From: Perognathus longimembris pacificus
Taxonomy: Eukaryota; Chordata; Mammalia; Rodentia; Heteromyidae
Direction of reading: 5' to 3'
DNA: 64,000 bases
NCBI RefSeq assembly: GCF_023159225.1
Contig: NC_063166.1
Span: 78,517,785-78,581,784 of the forward strand
This document shows positions 11,311 through 21,309 of this stretch, piece after piece. The notes below the pieces were generated by a model that saw only the letters and a program-made list of their open reading frames with translations, did not search any database and was not told the DNA's origin. Made by a program: the position numbers and the translations under genes. Numbering within the stretch: position 1 is the stretch's first letter; every line of letters begins with the position of its first letter.

Positions 11311-11410
11311 TTTTTTTTTTTTTTGTAGCTTTGAGATCAGAACTCGAACTCAGTACCCAGTGCATTCGCTCCTTGGCTGACACTGTACCAACGGAGCCAC
11401 GCCTCCAGAC
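11311..11410 (-). mobile_element. Old tRNA-derived SINE fragment
   Basis: Poly(T) is followed by reversed tRNA-like sequence (aactcgaactcagtacccag...). It is the target into which the next IDL-Geo copy inserted. Confidence 0.5.
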
Positions 11411-11426
11411 TCCCCGCTCCCGTTCT

Positions 11427-11642
11427 TTTTTTTTTTTTTTTTTTTTTTTTGGCCAGTCCTGGGCCTTGGACTCAGGGCCTGAGCACTGTCCCTGGCTTCT
11501 TTTTGCTCAAGGCTAGCACTCTGCCACTTGAGCCACAGCGCCACTTCTGGCCATTTTCTGTATATGTGGTGCTGAGGAATCAAACCCAGGGCCTCATGTA
11601 TATGAGGCAGGCACTCTTGCCACTAGGCCAAATCCCCAGCCC
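11427..11642 (-). mobile_element. IDL-Geo SINE
   Basis: Complete reversed dimer with a 26-base T run. The target duplication ends in CTCCCGTTCTT and occurs at about 11411-11426 and 11643-11658. Confidence 0.9.
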
Positions 11643-11662
11643 TCCCACTCCCGTTCTTAATC

Positions 11663-11872
11663 AGGGGTCCCCACACTTCCGCCAGCCAAGTCCAGTCCAG
11701 CTGCTTGTTTTTGTGTAGCTTGGGAACTAAGAATGGGTTTTGTTGTTGTTGTTACGCTGTTCAATGGCTGGAGGGGAAAAAAAAAAAAGGATGCCTGCTT
11801 TGTGGCACGTGAGCAGGAGGTGGAATTCCAGCTTCAGTGTCTATCAATAAAGTTTTATTGGCGCACGGCCCT
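11663..11872 (-). mobile_element. Ancient DNA-transposon-type repeat (same family as 3535-3660)
   Basis: Starts near 'tcaggggtccccacacttcc' and ends with 'aataaagttttattgg', the reverse of the motif at 3601-3620. The family was not named from sequence alone. Confidence 0.5.
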
Positions 11873-12224
11873 TCACTCACCTTCGGTCTCCAGCTGATCT
11901 TGCTGGCCGCCAGGGTGCTGTGGGGGCGGCCCTAACACACTCCGGGCGGGGCCTGCGGCCAGGGGACCTGGGCCGGGTTGTGCGGCTCTGTACAGGAAAC
12001 ACCAGGTCAGCTCCGGTCTCAGTCCTGGCTCCACCTGCCTCGTCTCCCCAGTGCCCCGCCACGGCCCGGGGGCCACGCTGGAGAGTCAGGCGCGCTGGCG
12101 CTGCTTGGTAGCTACGCGCGCGGCTCAGGCTGCTCTTTGGTCTTTTGCTCCCTTTCTTTCTTCCCAGGGCCTCCCAGGCTAGGCTGATTCCAGACCACCG
12201 CGTCCCACCCTCAGATCTTTTGAT

Positions 12225-12352
12225 TATTTCTTTGGAGACAGAAGCTGATGCTGTCGTCCAGGCTGGCCTCAAACTCACGATGAATCTCCAGCCTCTGCCT
12301 GCCGCGTGCTGGTATGACAGGTGCCCAGCCCACCATGCCCAGCTCAGGATCT
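12225..12352 (-). mobile_element. B1-like 7SL monomer
   Basis: Reversed B1: 'gagacagaagctgatgctgt', 'ccaggctggcctcaaactca', then 'gccgcgtgctggtatgacag'. No Geo module is attached. Confidence 0.7.
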
Positions 12353-12383
12353 CCTCCTCTCCGGTTAAATCCCCCGGCACTGG

Positions 12384-12598
12384 GGCTGGGAATGTGGCCC
12401 AGTGGCAGGAGTGTTCACCTCGGATACATGAAGCCCTGGGTTCGATTCCCCAGTACCACATCTATAGAAAACGGCCAGAAGTGGCGCTGTGGCTCAAGTG
12501 GTAGAGTGCTAGCCTTGAGCAAAAAGAAGCCAGGGACAGTGCTCAGGCCCTGAGTTCAAGGCCCAGGACTGGCAACAACCAAAAAAGTTAAATTAAAA
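12384..12598 (+). mobile_element. IDL-Geo SINE
   Basis: Full dimer with a 'ggcaacaaccaaaaaagtta' tail. Flanking CCCGGCACT and TCCGGCATT are a worn target duplication. Confidence 0.85.
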
Positions 12599-13109
12599 AA
12601 AATTCTCCGGCATTGAGTAAATAAGGATCTAAATGTTTTAAATACGTTGGCAGTGAAGGCCATCTGTGCTGGAGGGGCCCGTTTTTCTCCGCTGTGATGG
12701 GGGGGGCCTCTGTAAGGAGGGAGGGGGGGCGCCAGGGAGTGTGGGTCATCTCAGAAACGCCCAAGAAGCATGCGCGGTGGCATGACCTCAGCACAGATGC
12801 ATTTTTCAAGGTCTGCGGCCATCCTAAACATTTCTTTTTACTTCCAGATCAAAGTGGCCCTCACCCAGGCCCTCTTCAATCACCCGCAGGTGTGCTCCCT
12901 GGCCCGGTGGGCGCTGGATGGTTAGAGGTTGGGATGGCGCAAGATCTAGGAGCCCATATAGACACACACCCCTGCTGCAGCTCCGGAGTGAATTCCCAAG
13001 GCTGCCGTTCTCACCAAGTTCTCATTCAACGCCCATGTGTCACGTTGGAACCTTGTGAGCAGGAAGGCTCTAACCATGTGTGTGAGATGACTCAGTGTAT
13101 CACAGCCTG

Positions 13110-13490
13110 TCACTGTGAGTGTTGGAAATAACCCAAATGTCCACAGCGGATTGGGGGGGGTTGGGGGGCAGCAGTTCCTCCAGAGGAGGAATATTACACA
13201 GCCTTGAAAAGTACCCAGGTGGTTCTTTGTGTGCTGGCATGGGAGGAGCTCCAGGACATATTATGAAACAAGATAAACGAAGTGCAGGACAGTGATCTAT
13301 GTGGGCCATTGCTTGCATAAAGAGCATTTGTCGTCATTTATATTCCTGCTGATTTGCCTGACTGGGGAAAAGAGAAGACCTACGGAGGAGAGAGACTGAG
13401 TGGATGGGTGGTGGGGATGAAGAAGGGGGACATTTTATGGTACTTATTTGAATTTCAAATTGCAAATATAACATCTGTTCAAAAATAAAT
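13110..13490 (+). mobile_element. L1M 3'-end relic
   Basis: Successive blocks match the known order of old L1M ends: 'aataacccaaatgtccacag', 'ggaatattacacagcc', 'gaaacaagataaacgaagtg', and a terminal 'ctgttcaaaaataaatga'. Non-coding and strongly diverged. Confidence 0.6.
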
Positions 13491-13494
13491 GAGC

Positions 13495-13715
13495 AGCTGG
13501 ACACTGGTGGCTCACGCCTGTAATCCTAGCTACTCAGGCGACTGAGATCTGAGGATCGCAGTTTGAAGCCAGACTGGACAGTTAAGTCCATGAGACCCTT
13601 GTCTCCAGTTAACCACCAAAAAATGAAAAAGCAGAGCGATGCTCAAGTGATAAAGCTCAGGGACAGTGCCTAGGCCCTGAGTTCATGCCCAGCATCGAAA
13701 AAATAAATAAACGAA
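13495..13715 (+). mobile_element. 7SL/B1-Geo SINE
   Basis: The 7SL half is well kept (ggctcacgcctgtaatccta). The Geo half has lost about 25 bases between 'gatgctcaagtgataaagct' and the conserved 'cagggacagtgcc'. The tail is rich in AAATA. Confidence 0.8.
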
Positions 13716-13779
13716 ATAGTCTAAATAAAATAACTGAAAATTTTTACCTACACTGATACAAGAAGAGATGTGCTGTTAG

Positions 13780-14030
13780 TTAGCTGGGCACTGGTGGTTC
13801 ACACTTTTAATCCTGGTTACTCAGAAGACTGGGATCCAGAGGACCATGGTTGAACGCCAGTCTGGGCAGGAAAGTCTGTGAGATTCCATTTGCAAAATAA
13901 TCAGCACAAAAACCAGGCTGGAGGCACGACTCAAGTAGTAAAACATGAGCTAAGCAGGTAAAAGCCAAGCAAATTTGACTTCCTGAGTTCAACCTTCAGT
14001 GCCATCAAATTTAAACAACAACAAAACCTA
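13780..14030 (+). mobile_element. 7SL/B1-Geo SINE, old
   Basis: Recognisable from 'gctgggcactggtggttcac' to 'cctgagttcaaccttcagtg', with many changes in the Geo half. The tail is (AAC)n. Confidence 0.7.
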
Positions 14031-14627
14031 CATGCTGTACGCTGGCCCGGCGGGCCGGCCCGGCCCTCCGCAGAACCCAGCTGGGTCCCCAGTCCACCCC
14101 CAGGCCACCGCGGGGCCCAGATGACCAAGCAGCCTGGCAGCCCCGGCTTGCAGAAAGCACTTGATGGGCTGTAGATTCATGCGCGCTCAGGGACTCACAA
14201 GACCAAGGTGCGGTGGGTGGTGAGCAGCGCCATCCCGGCCCCCACTCATCTGCCCACCGCCAGGACTCAGGGCACAGGGGAAACCCAATACCGTGACCTT
14301 CGCAGCGAGGCCAGGCACCCTGGGCCCCTCCTCCCGCCTCTCTCCAGCTGCCAGGCTGAGTCATTGGCAGGCCCGGGGCAGGCACAGGGCCTGATGGGTT
14401 GCTAAGCGTGGCACGAGGTGGGGGGGAGGGCAGAAGAGGCTAGGAGAGGCCATCACCCCCCCCTCGGTGGGAAACTCCCTGCCAGGGGAGGAGACCTAAG
14501 CCAGGCCTGGGACTCCATGAGTGTGGGCCTAGGCCTCTGGCAGAAAACTTCCACTTCCTCCAGGAAGCCCACCAGACGTGTGCATGCGTGTCCCTGTGGG
14601 GTAGACCGAGGGAGAGGGCGCACGGGC

Positions 14628-14735
14628 TGAGGGATGGCTCCCTAGGACTCCAGAAGGCTGAGACGGAGAGCGTCAGTTTGAGGCTAACCTGGGTTACCTA
14701 GCAAGATCTGCCTCAAAATTTAAAAACAAAGCAAA
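14628..14735 (+). mobile_element. B1-like monomer, worn
   Basis: Reads 'ccagaaggctgagacggaga', 'gtttgaggctaacctgggtt', then 'atctgcctcaaaatttaaaa', an Alu/B1-like order lacking Geo. Confidence 0.5.
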
Positions 14736-14747
14736 AGCATTTTAAAG

Positions 14748-14944
14748 CCAGGCATCAGTGGCTCACTGCTGCCCGCGCAGAAGGCTGAAATCCAGACGAT
14801 CATGCTCCGGAGGCAGCCTGAGCGGAAAAGCCAGGCTGGAGGCATAGCTCAAGGAGTAGAGTGCATAAACAAGGAAGCTGAGGGAGTGAATGACTGAGCT
14901 CAGGCCCTAGTACCAGCACACATGCACACGCGCGCACACACACG
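14748..14944 (+). mobile_element. 7SL/B1-Geo SINE with (CA)n tail
   Basis: Begins 'ccaggcatcagtggctcact'. The Geo part contains 'ggcatagctcaaggagtaga' and ends 'ctagtaccagcacac'. The tail became a short CA/CG-rich microsatellite (14922-14944). Confidence 0.65.
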
Positions 14945-14964
14945 ATGACATACAAAAAATAACA

Positions 14965-15068
14965 TTCTAAGCACTTTCGGTTGCTAGCTTCTGTCCTCAG
15001 CACCTGGGAAACCGGCATTCCAGATGAGGAAACTGAGGCTCCAGGCAGGTCACCTGAACACAAGCAGC
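14965..15068 (-). mobile_element. MIR fragment
   Basis: Reversed MIR is seen in 'agatgaggaaactgaggctc' and 'caggtcacctgaacacaagc'. Confidence 0.6.
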
Positions 15069-15169
15069 CCCAGGGCTTTTTGCCCTCCGCGGGTCCCCTG
15101 GGGTTTGCACCTGCTCTTCCCCCCTCCCCACCCCACCAGGATAATCTCAGCCTTAGGCCTTTCCTCTGA

Positions 15170-15366
15170 CCAGGCCCCATCCCTCATCCAGGCCCCGCCC
15201 CAGCAGGCCCCGCCCCAGCCAGGCCCATCCCCCAGCCAGGCCACGCCCCATCCAGGCCCCTCCCCCATCCAGGCCCCGCCCCATCCAGGCCCCTCCTCCA
15301 GTCAGGCCCCTCCCCCATCCAGGCCCCGCCCCATCCAGGCCCCTCCTCCAGCCAGGCCCCTTCCCG
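15170..15366. repeat. GC-rich minisatellite, 15-18-bp unit
   Basis: About twelve units of the type CCAGGCCCCGCCCCAT. Two consecutive higher-order blocks of about 50 bp (three units each) are almost identical around 15257-15355. GCCCCGCCCC (Sp1/KLF-type GC boxes) recurs. The minus strand is G-rich. The open frame across it is proline-rich only because of the repeat. Confidence 0.92.
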
Positions 15367-15639
15367 GTAAGCCAGACTGCAGTACTGTAATCATCACTCC
15401 TGCTGTTTTCATACCAGAAACAGACAGAAAGGCCCAGGTATTTCTAGAAGGAATCTATGTAGGCCATATTCCCTCCCCCTTGCCCCTTCCCCCCCTTCTT
15501 GATCCCCCACTTTGCAGCCTGCTCCTGTCATTCACCTGTGACACAGCACTCAGGGCCTATGACTTCACTCCAGCCTTCTGCACACCAAGGATGGCGCAGA
15601 AATCGGACCCGCATTTAAAACCACGTTGTTGTTTTGTTT

Positions 15640-15882
15640 TTAGTTTCTATTTTTTTTTATTTTTTGTTAGTCCTGGGCCTAGGGCCTCGGAGCTGTCCCT
15701 GAGCTTCTTTTTGCTCAAGGCTAGCACTCTACCACTTGAGCCACAGCGCCACTAGCATTTTGACGGTTCATTCAAGATGAGTGTCTCATGGACTTTCCTG
15801 TCTAGGCTGGCTTCGAACTGTGATCTTCAGATCTCAGCCTTCTGAGGAGCAAGGATTACAGGTGTGAGCCACCTATGTCTAC
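15640..15882 (-). mobile_element. 7SL/B1-Geo SINE
   Basis: T-rich tail, reversed Geo (accacttgagccacagcgcc), then reversed 7SL (cagatctcagccttctgagg). About 25 bases are missing at the junction near 15750. Confidence 0.82.
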
Positions 15883-15931
15883 ATAGCATGGTTTTTTTGA
15901 CTTGGTTTGGTTTTGTTAAAAAGAATCATGT

Positions 15932-16136
15932 GGGCTGGGGATATAGCCTAGTGGCAAGAGTGCCTGCCTCGGATACACGAGGCCCTAGGTTCGATTCCCC
16001 AGCACCACATATACAGAAAACGGCCAGAAGTGGCGCTGTGGCTCAAGTGGCAGAGTACTAGCCTTGAGCAGGAAGAAGCCAGGGACAGTGCTCAGGCCCT
16101 GAGTCCAAGGCCCAGGACTGGCCAAAAAAAAAAAAA
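15932..16136 (+). mobile_element. IDL-Geo SINE, young subfamily
   Basis: An 11-bp target duplication, AAGAATCATGT/AAGAATCTTGT, lies at 15921-15931 and 16137-16147. The IDL carries the marks 'GGATACACGAGG' and 'CCTAGGTTCGATT', shared exactly with the copy at 16351-16552. Confidence 0.93.
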
Positions 16137-16149
16137 AAGAATCTTGTAT

Positions 16150-16645
16150 TCTAACCAGGTGTGGTGCTCATGCGTGCAATCCAGCTACTCAGGAGGCTGA
16201 GGTCAGGAAGACACAGTTCAAGACCGGCCTGGGCAGGAAGTTTGTGAGCACAGAGGTACCTACCTGCCATCCTGGCTGTAATGGGAAGTATAAACAGGAG
16301 AGTCATGATCCAGGCTGGCAGGAGACCTTATCTCAAAAATAGCCAGAGCAGGGGCTGGGGATATGGCCTAGTGGCAAGAGTGCCTGCCTCGGATACACGA
16401 GGCCCTAGGTTCGATTCCCCAGCACCACATATACAGAAAACGGCCAGAAGCGGTGCTGTGGCTCAAGTGGCAGAGTGCTAGCCTTGAGCAAAAAGAAGCC
16501 AGGGACAGTGCTCAGGCCCTGAGTCCAAGGCCCAGGACTGGCCAAAAAAAGAAAAAATAGCCAGAGCAAAAAAGGACTGAAGGCTTGGCCCAAGCCATAG
16601 AGGACCAGCCTAGCAAAACTAAGTCCAAACCCTAGTAACCCCTCA
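16150..16645 (+). mobile_element. Older 7SL-type SINE split by an IDL-Geo copy
   Basis: Visible at 16150-16350 (ccaggtgtggtgctcatgcg, ccagctactcaggaggctga) and again after 16568 (gaccagcctagcaaaactaa). The second half resembles neither Geo nor IDL clearly. Confidence 0.55.
16351..16552 (+). mobile_element. IDL-Geo SINE, young subfamily
   Basis: A perfect 16-bp target duplication (AAAAATAGCCAGAGCA) lies at 16335-16350 and 16553-16568. The IDL half is the same as that of the neighbouring copy at 15932; the Geo half differs at a few positions, so these are separate insertions. Confidence 0.94.
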
Positions 16646-16917
16646 GAAGGGGGGGTGGGGTGGGAATCTTGATTTCTGCTGATGGAGAAGAGACCCAGCC
16701 TGTGGCAAAGGATAGGAAAACACGTCTTTCAAGATCAGTTCTTCCTCCGCGTCCCTGGAAGACTATGGGATTCCAGTTATAGTTATGTGTAAGGGTGAGC
16801 ACTAGCCTGGCAGAGACCGGGGACCCAGCTCTGACCTTACAAAAGCAGCATCGTGAGGAGTAGAGGGACAGTCCACAGTAAAAAGATCATCTAATGACAC
16901 TTCAGAAACACCACCGA

Positions 16918-17157
16918 GGGGGCTGGGAATGTGGCTTAGCAGTAGAGTGCTTGCCTAGCATGTATGAAGCTCTGGGTTCCATTCCTCAGTACCACCTAAA
17001 CAGGAAAGGCCGGAAGTGGTGCTGTGGCTCAAGTGATAAGAGTGCTAACCTTGAGCAAAAGAAGCTCAAGGACAGTGCCCAGGCCCTGAGTTCAAGCCTC
17101 AGGACTGGCAAAGAAAAAAAGAAAGAAACGAAAAAGAAAAAGAAAGAAAGAAAAAAA
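16918..17157 (+). mobile_element. IDL-Geo SINE, older subfamily
   Basis: The IDL reads 'ggcttagcagtagagtgctt' and 'gcctagcatgtatgaagc', closer to generic rodent ID than the young copies. The tail is a GAAA-rich microsatellite at about 17110-17157. Confidence 0.85.
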
Positions 17158-17159
17158 TG

Positions 17160-18026
17160 ACAGAGGAAAATGAAAGGGATTGAGGGAATGGAGACATGTC
17201 TGAGGAGGCCTCTTAAGTTTGAGAGGAGAGCTCAGGAGATGAGGGGTTCCAGGAAAGGTTCAGTGCCTGGCAAGTGCAAAGGCCCTGTGGCAGAATGGGA
17301 GTGGGGTGGTAAGGAATGAGGAGTTTGTGAGGGAGGCCAGCTCTCGCTCCTCTCCTCCTTCCTTCTCAGCCCAGCGGGAGGTGAAGTCACAGTCTTGCCA
17401 CCCCTCCTCCACCCCAGAGCCACTGGGAGCTAATGGGTGGGAGGCAGGGCAGGGCTGGAGGGAGAGCCATTAATGGATGCCCTGGACCAGGCCCACACCA
17501 GGGCATTTTGGGACAGTGTGGTTTCTCCTCCCTCCTGGCAGGGTCTGTGCTATCCTAAATACCAGTGTGGAGCAGGCCCAAAGCGCAGGCATTTCTACCC
17601 TCTCATTTGAGGCCCAGAGAATGGCGGAGACCACCCAACGTTATGTGTAGCAAGCCCCTCCTCCCCCCAGCCCAGTTTCCAGAACCAGACTCAAGGCTGT
17701 AACAAATGCTGGCCTTTCTCTACCCAGGTGACAAGGCAGGAAAGAGCCAGCCTTCTGTCCTGAAGGAGGGGATCTCAGCCCAAGGGGGGGGGGGAGGGGG
17801 GACTTTGCAAAGCAAGTGAAAACTGCCACAGGGGCCTTTTTTCTTCCTTACAGCACAGAGTCTCTCAGCTGGCTGCTTCTGTGTGTCCCCAATAGGTCCC
17901 CAGAAGAGGCTAGAGGAGCAAACAGAGGCCTGGAGTGGTGAGAACTCTCATTTGAGTGGGCCTCACTTCTCAGACCTGAAATAATCTCTAGAAGAAAATG
18001 AGCCTAAACAAGTAAGAGATATGGAA
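17160..18026. other. Intergenic, no gene seen
   Basis: Contains a poly(G) run at about 17785-17800. No exon or repeat family was recognised. Confidence 0.4.
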
Positions 18027-18270
18027 TGAGGGAATGCTGGTGGCTCACGCCTGTAATCCCAGCTACTCAGGCAGCTGAGGTCTGAGGCTCAAGGTGCAAA
18101 GCCGGTGTGGACAGAAAAACACAAGAGAGTTTTCCCTCCATTTACCCAGGATCATTCCAGAAGGAGAGTTGTTGACTCGAGTGATAGAGCACCAGCCTGG
18201 AGTGAGAAAGCTAAGGGACAGCTCACACGCCCTGAGTTCAAGCCCTGGTGCCAGTGCAAAAAACAAAAAG
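18027..18270 (+). mobile_element. 7SL/B1-Geo SINE
   Basis: A good 7SL start (ggtggctcacgcctgtaatc), then a diverged middle. Geo ends 'ccctgagttcaagccctggt'. Confidence 0.75.
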
Positions 18271-18318
18271 GGAAGGAAGGAGGGAGGAATGAAAGAAAGA
18301 AGAAAGGAAGGCAGAGAA

Positions 18319-18381
<63 letters not shown>
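18271..18381. repeat. (GGAA)n then long (GA)n microsatellite
   Basis: GGAA/GAAA units to about 18319, then a perfect 62-base GA run (18320-18381). It grows from the A-rich tail of the preceding SINE. Confidence 0.95.
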
Positions 18382-18384
<3 letters not shown>

Positions 18385-18539
18385 CAAACTGAGAAAGGCC
18401 CCTATTCAGTTCATGGAATTCTTCCTGACAGCGGAACAGGAGACTGGACTTGAGGCCCAGTCTTTCCATCTCTTCCTTCTCACCACAATTTGACATTAAT
18501 CATGAGCAAACTTAATTTCCTTTGGGCATTTTGATTTTG

Positions 18540-18717
18540 ATCTCCGGGCCTCTGGATTGCTGGATATCCTTGAGCCACCCTGCCAGCCCTGACTTTTCAA
18601 GAGAGGTCTTGCCTAACGCTTTGCCCAGGGCTGTCCTTCCGCCACAATTCTGATTCTCCCGTCTCTGCCTCTCGCATAGCGAGAGTTACACTGGTGCTCC
18701 ACCGTACCCAGCCTCCT
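18540..18717 (-). mobile_element. Old B1/7SL-related SINE
   Basis: Reversed B1-like wording is visible: 'ctgtccttccgccacaattc', 'ctctgcctctcgcatagcga' and 'gctccaccgtacccagcctc'. Heavily diverged. Confidence 0.4.
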
Positions 18718-18721
18718 GGGG

Positions 18722-18852
18722 GAACTTTATTGAGCATTTACTGTGTATTAGACCTTCTTCTAAGCACTTAGCATCGCATTTCACTTAACCCTTGCTTCTG
18801 TGCAAGGAAGTGCATGAGGGAACAATATACTTTTCAGACAGGAGGACAGAGA
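18722..18852 (-). mobile_element. MIR fragment
   Basis: Reversed MIR: 'tttattgagcatttactgtg', 'ttctaagcacttagcatc', then a worn 'gacaggaggacagagacc'. Confidence 0.6.
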
Positions 18853-19079
18853 CCACATAGTGGGGATGGGGTGGGGGGGAGTGGAGAGGGGGTTAGCTCG
18901 CTCATCTCACCGTACATGTCCTTCACATATTCACATCCTTTCTGACCACCCCCCCCCCACCCCAGGACTCATTGCTCCCTTGAGTTCTTCAAGCTCCACG
19001 TGGTGGCTGTGGTCTAAACAGTTCATTTCTCTACACCACAACTCCTAAAAATCAAAGCAGACTTAAAACATTAAAAATT

Positions 19080-19362
19080 ACTTGGGTGGGGTGTGTGCGC
19101 GCGCGTGCTTGTGTGTGTGTGTGCTTATGTGTGCCAGTGCTAGGGCTTGAACTCAGGGCCTGGGTGCTGTCCCTGAGCTTTTTGCTCAAGGCTGGTGCTC
19201 CTACCACGTGAGCCAGGGCTCCACTTCCGGCCGTTTGGTGGTTAACTGGAGCCATACGGGTCTCAAGGACTTCTTTTGCCAGGGCCGGCTTCGAACCACA
19301 AGCCTCCGATCTCAGCCTCCTGAGGAGCTAGGATGACAGGCGTGAGCCACCTATGCCCGACG
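19080..19362 (-). mobile_element. 7SL/B1-Geo SINE with TG/CG tail
   Basis: A TG/CG microsatellite (19088-19132) is the converted tail. Reversed Geo (ggcttgaactcagggcctgg) and reversed 7SL (cagcctcctgaggagctagg) follow. Complete. Confidence 0.85.
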
Positions 19363-19543
19363 TCCAGTTAGTGACGCTTGGAAAGCCTGGCCTGTGTGTA
19401 CACCTTAACCTAGTAGACGATTTTCACCTTCGGTTTCCAGAAGGATGAGGAGCACGGGGCTTCCCCGGCTCTGGGTCATATCCCGGAGCCAGCCATCAGC
19501 TACGGAGACTTGAAGCCAGGCCTACCAGGGTCACCCGCGTGTG

Positions 19544-19893
19544 GCTCGCGCATGCGTGGTGACGTGAGCCCCCCCCCACGGCTCGCACATGCGCCGTGAC
19601 GTGAGGCCGCCCTGCTCGCGCCTGCGCTGTGAGGTGACGCCGCACTCACGCTGCTCGCACATGCGTGATGTGAGACCGCACTGCTAGAGCCTGCGCTGTG
19701 AATTGAGGCCGCATTCGTGCTCGCACACGCGCGCGCGTGCCGTGCGGTGAGTCTGTGCTCTCGCTGCTCGCGCATGCGCTGTGATGTGAGGCCGTGCTGC
19801 TCGCACAAGCGCTGTGAGGTGAGTCACGCTGCTCGCGCATGCGCCGTGACGTGAGGCTGCACTGCTCGCACATGCGCCATGACGTGAGGCGTG
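19544..19893. repeat. CpG-rich minisatellite with NRF1-like and CRE-like motifs in each unit
   Basis: Ten units begin with GCTCGC or a close variant at 19544, 19581, 19614, 19653, 19683, 19719, 19765, 19799, 19831 and 19864; spacing is mostly 30-39 bp. Units 1, 7 and 9 hold GCGCATGCG(C/T), an NRF1-type palindrome; units 2, 4 and 10 have GCACATGCG(C/T). Each is followed at fixed distance by TGACGTGA (units 1, 2, 9, 10) or TGATGTGA/TGAGGTGA variants. CpG is not depleted. No promoter function is proven. Confidence 0.9.
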
Positions 19894-20111
19894 GACGGTC
19901 TCCCGGCCCCGAAGCCCCACCCCCACCCCCACCCCCCGGCATTGCTTCTTGCACCCCACCTGGCGGTCCTGACCTTCCGGGGCCGCGCTGGAGTCTAGGC
20001 TTTCCCGAATGCTCTGTAGACGGCGTGAGGCCGTGCACGTTGCTTGGGTTCACTTGGCCCACACCACCACCACGACGGCCCGGCGGGTAGCAGCACGTGG
20101 TGGCTCCGGAA

Positions 20112-20347
20112 GCCGGGCACGGGAGGCTCACACCCGTCATCCCAGCTACTCAGGAGGCCCAGGTCCGGGGACTGCAACTCCAAGCCAGCCAGCGCAGGAC
20201 AGCCCCTGAGACTCGTCCCTCCGACGAACCATCCATCGCGAAGCCGGAGGGGGAGTCGTGGCTCCAGGGGTAGGGACGCCAGCCTGGAGCAAGAAGCCCA
20301 GGGACAGCGCCCAGGCCCCGAGTTCAAGCCCCAGGACCAGCACAAAA
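20112..20347 (+). mobile_element. 7SL/B1-Geo SINE, strongly GC-shifted
   Basis: All landmarks are present (cagctactcaggagg, gtggctccaggggtaggg, gagttcaagccccaggac), but many positions that are A/T in other copies are G/C here, for example 'gactcgtccctccgacgaac' where others have 'gactcttatctccaattaac'. It lies beside the CpG-rich minisatellite. Confidence 0.85.
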
Positions 20348-20439
20348 GCAGGCATCACTTTTCTTCTTTTGTATTAAAAAAAACATTACTATTAAGTAGT
20401 TGCACAAGGAGATTACAGTTCTATGGCATTATGTGTATT

Positions 20440-20662
20440 TTGCGGTGCTGACGTGGGAACTCAGGGCCTTGGCAGTCGCTCAGCTGGTACTCTACCACTT
20501 GAGCCACTCTCCCAGACTGTTTTTTTCTTTTTGCTGGTTATTTTCAAGATACCAGTCTCTCAGACTTCCTACCTGAAGTGGCCCTGAATTGTTATCCTTG
20601 TATCTCAGCCTCCTGAGTAGCTAGGACTAAAGGAGTGAGCCACTACACTAGTACCTGACTCC
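20440..20662 (-). mobile_element. 7SL/B1-Geo SINE, old
   Basis: Reversed Geo (ggtactctaccacttgagcc) and 7SL (cagcctcctgagtagctagg) with a T-rich junction. Confidence 0.7.
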
Positions 20663-20976
20663 GTTCCTTCCTCCTTCCTTCCTTTTTGTTAGTCCTTCTT
20701 TCACCTTTCCTTTTTCTTAATCTCTGAATAATCCTGCGTTGTCTTGGTGCACCAGGGTTCTATCCATTCACCATCTGAAGGGCATCTTGGAGGTTTCCAA
20801 GTTTAGCCCATTATGCATAAAGGCTTATACATTTTTAATAATTTTTTCTTCTAGTTGTGAAAGCAATGACCTCCAACCACAGGTTAGAAAATATGGAAGA
20901 GCCTGGTGAGTGAAGTTTAAATCTTCCATTTCACAAACAGAAACTGAGTCCAAGGAAAAGCAAGAGTATAGTCCCC

Positions 20977-21112
20977 TCATTCGTCCATTCATTCATCCAT
21001 TCATCCACTCATTCCTTTGTCCATTCATGCATGCATCCATTCATTCCGTTGTTCATTTATTCATTCAACCATTCATTCCTCCTTTGTTCTCCTTCCATTC
21101 ATCCAGGCAATC
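20977..21112. repeat. Imperfect (ATTC)n array
   Basis: ATTC/ATCC units interrupted by CTTTG and GCATGCAT. Period four; it yields His/Ser-rich shadow frames. Confidence 0.85.
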
Positions 21113-21309
21113 ACGCTCTCCTTCCTCCAGTGGGTACTCAGGACACTTCCCATTTCCAGCACTATGCTGGAAACTGGACACCACTAGACACCAGTGGACA
21201 CAACTGGACACCACTGGGACAGAGGGGCATGAAGTCCTTCCCCTCCTGGGAGAGCTAGACCAACCATGACCTAGTAAATAAGTGAATCCTATGAATAATA
21301 AAATAAGAG

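Noticed and set aside
15024..15755. 243-codon + strand open frame rich in Pro, Ser and Gln
   Set aside because: It runs through the GC-rich minisatellite and then into a SINE. The repetitive peptide is a by-product of a repeat without stops, and there is no splice or family evidence.
19544..19893. CRISPR array
   Set aside because: The repeats are imperfect, are not separated by unique spacers of constant size, and the host is a mammal.
19500..20140. Minus-strand frames with His/Ala/Ser/Arg periodicity (MREQ-like repeats)
   Set aside because: They mirror the 33-bp minisatellite; unit lengths are not all multiples of three, so the periodic frame breaks and restarts.
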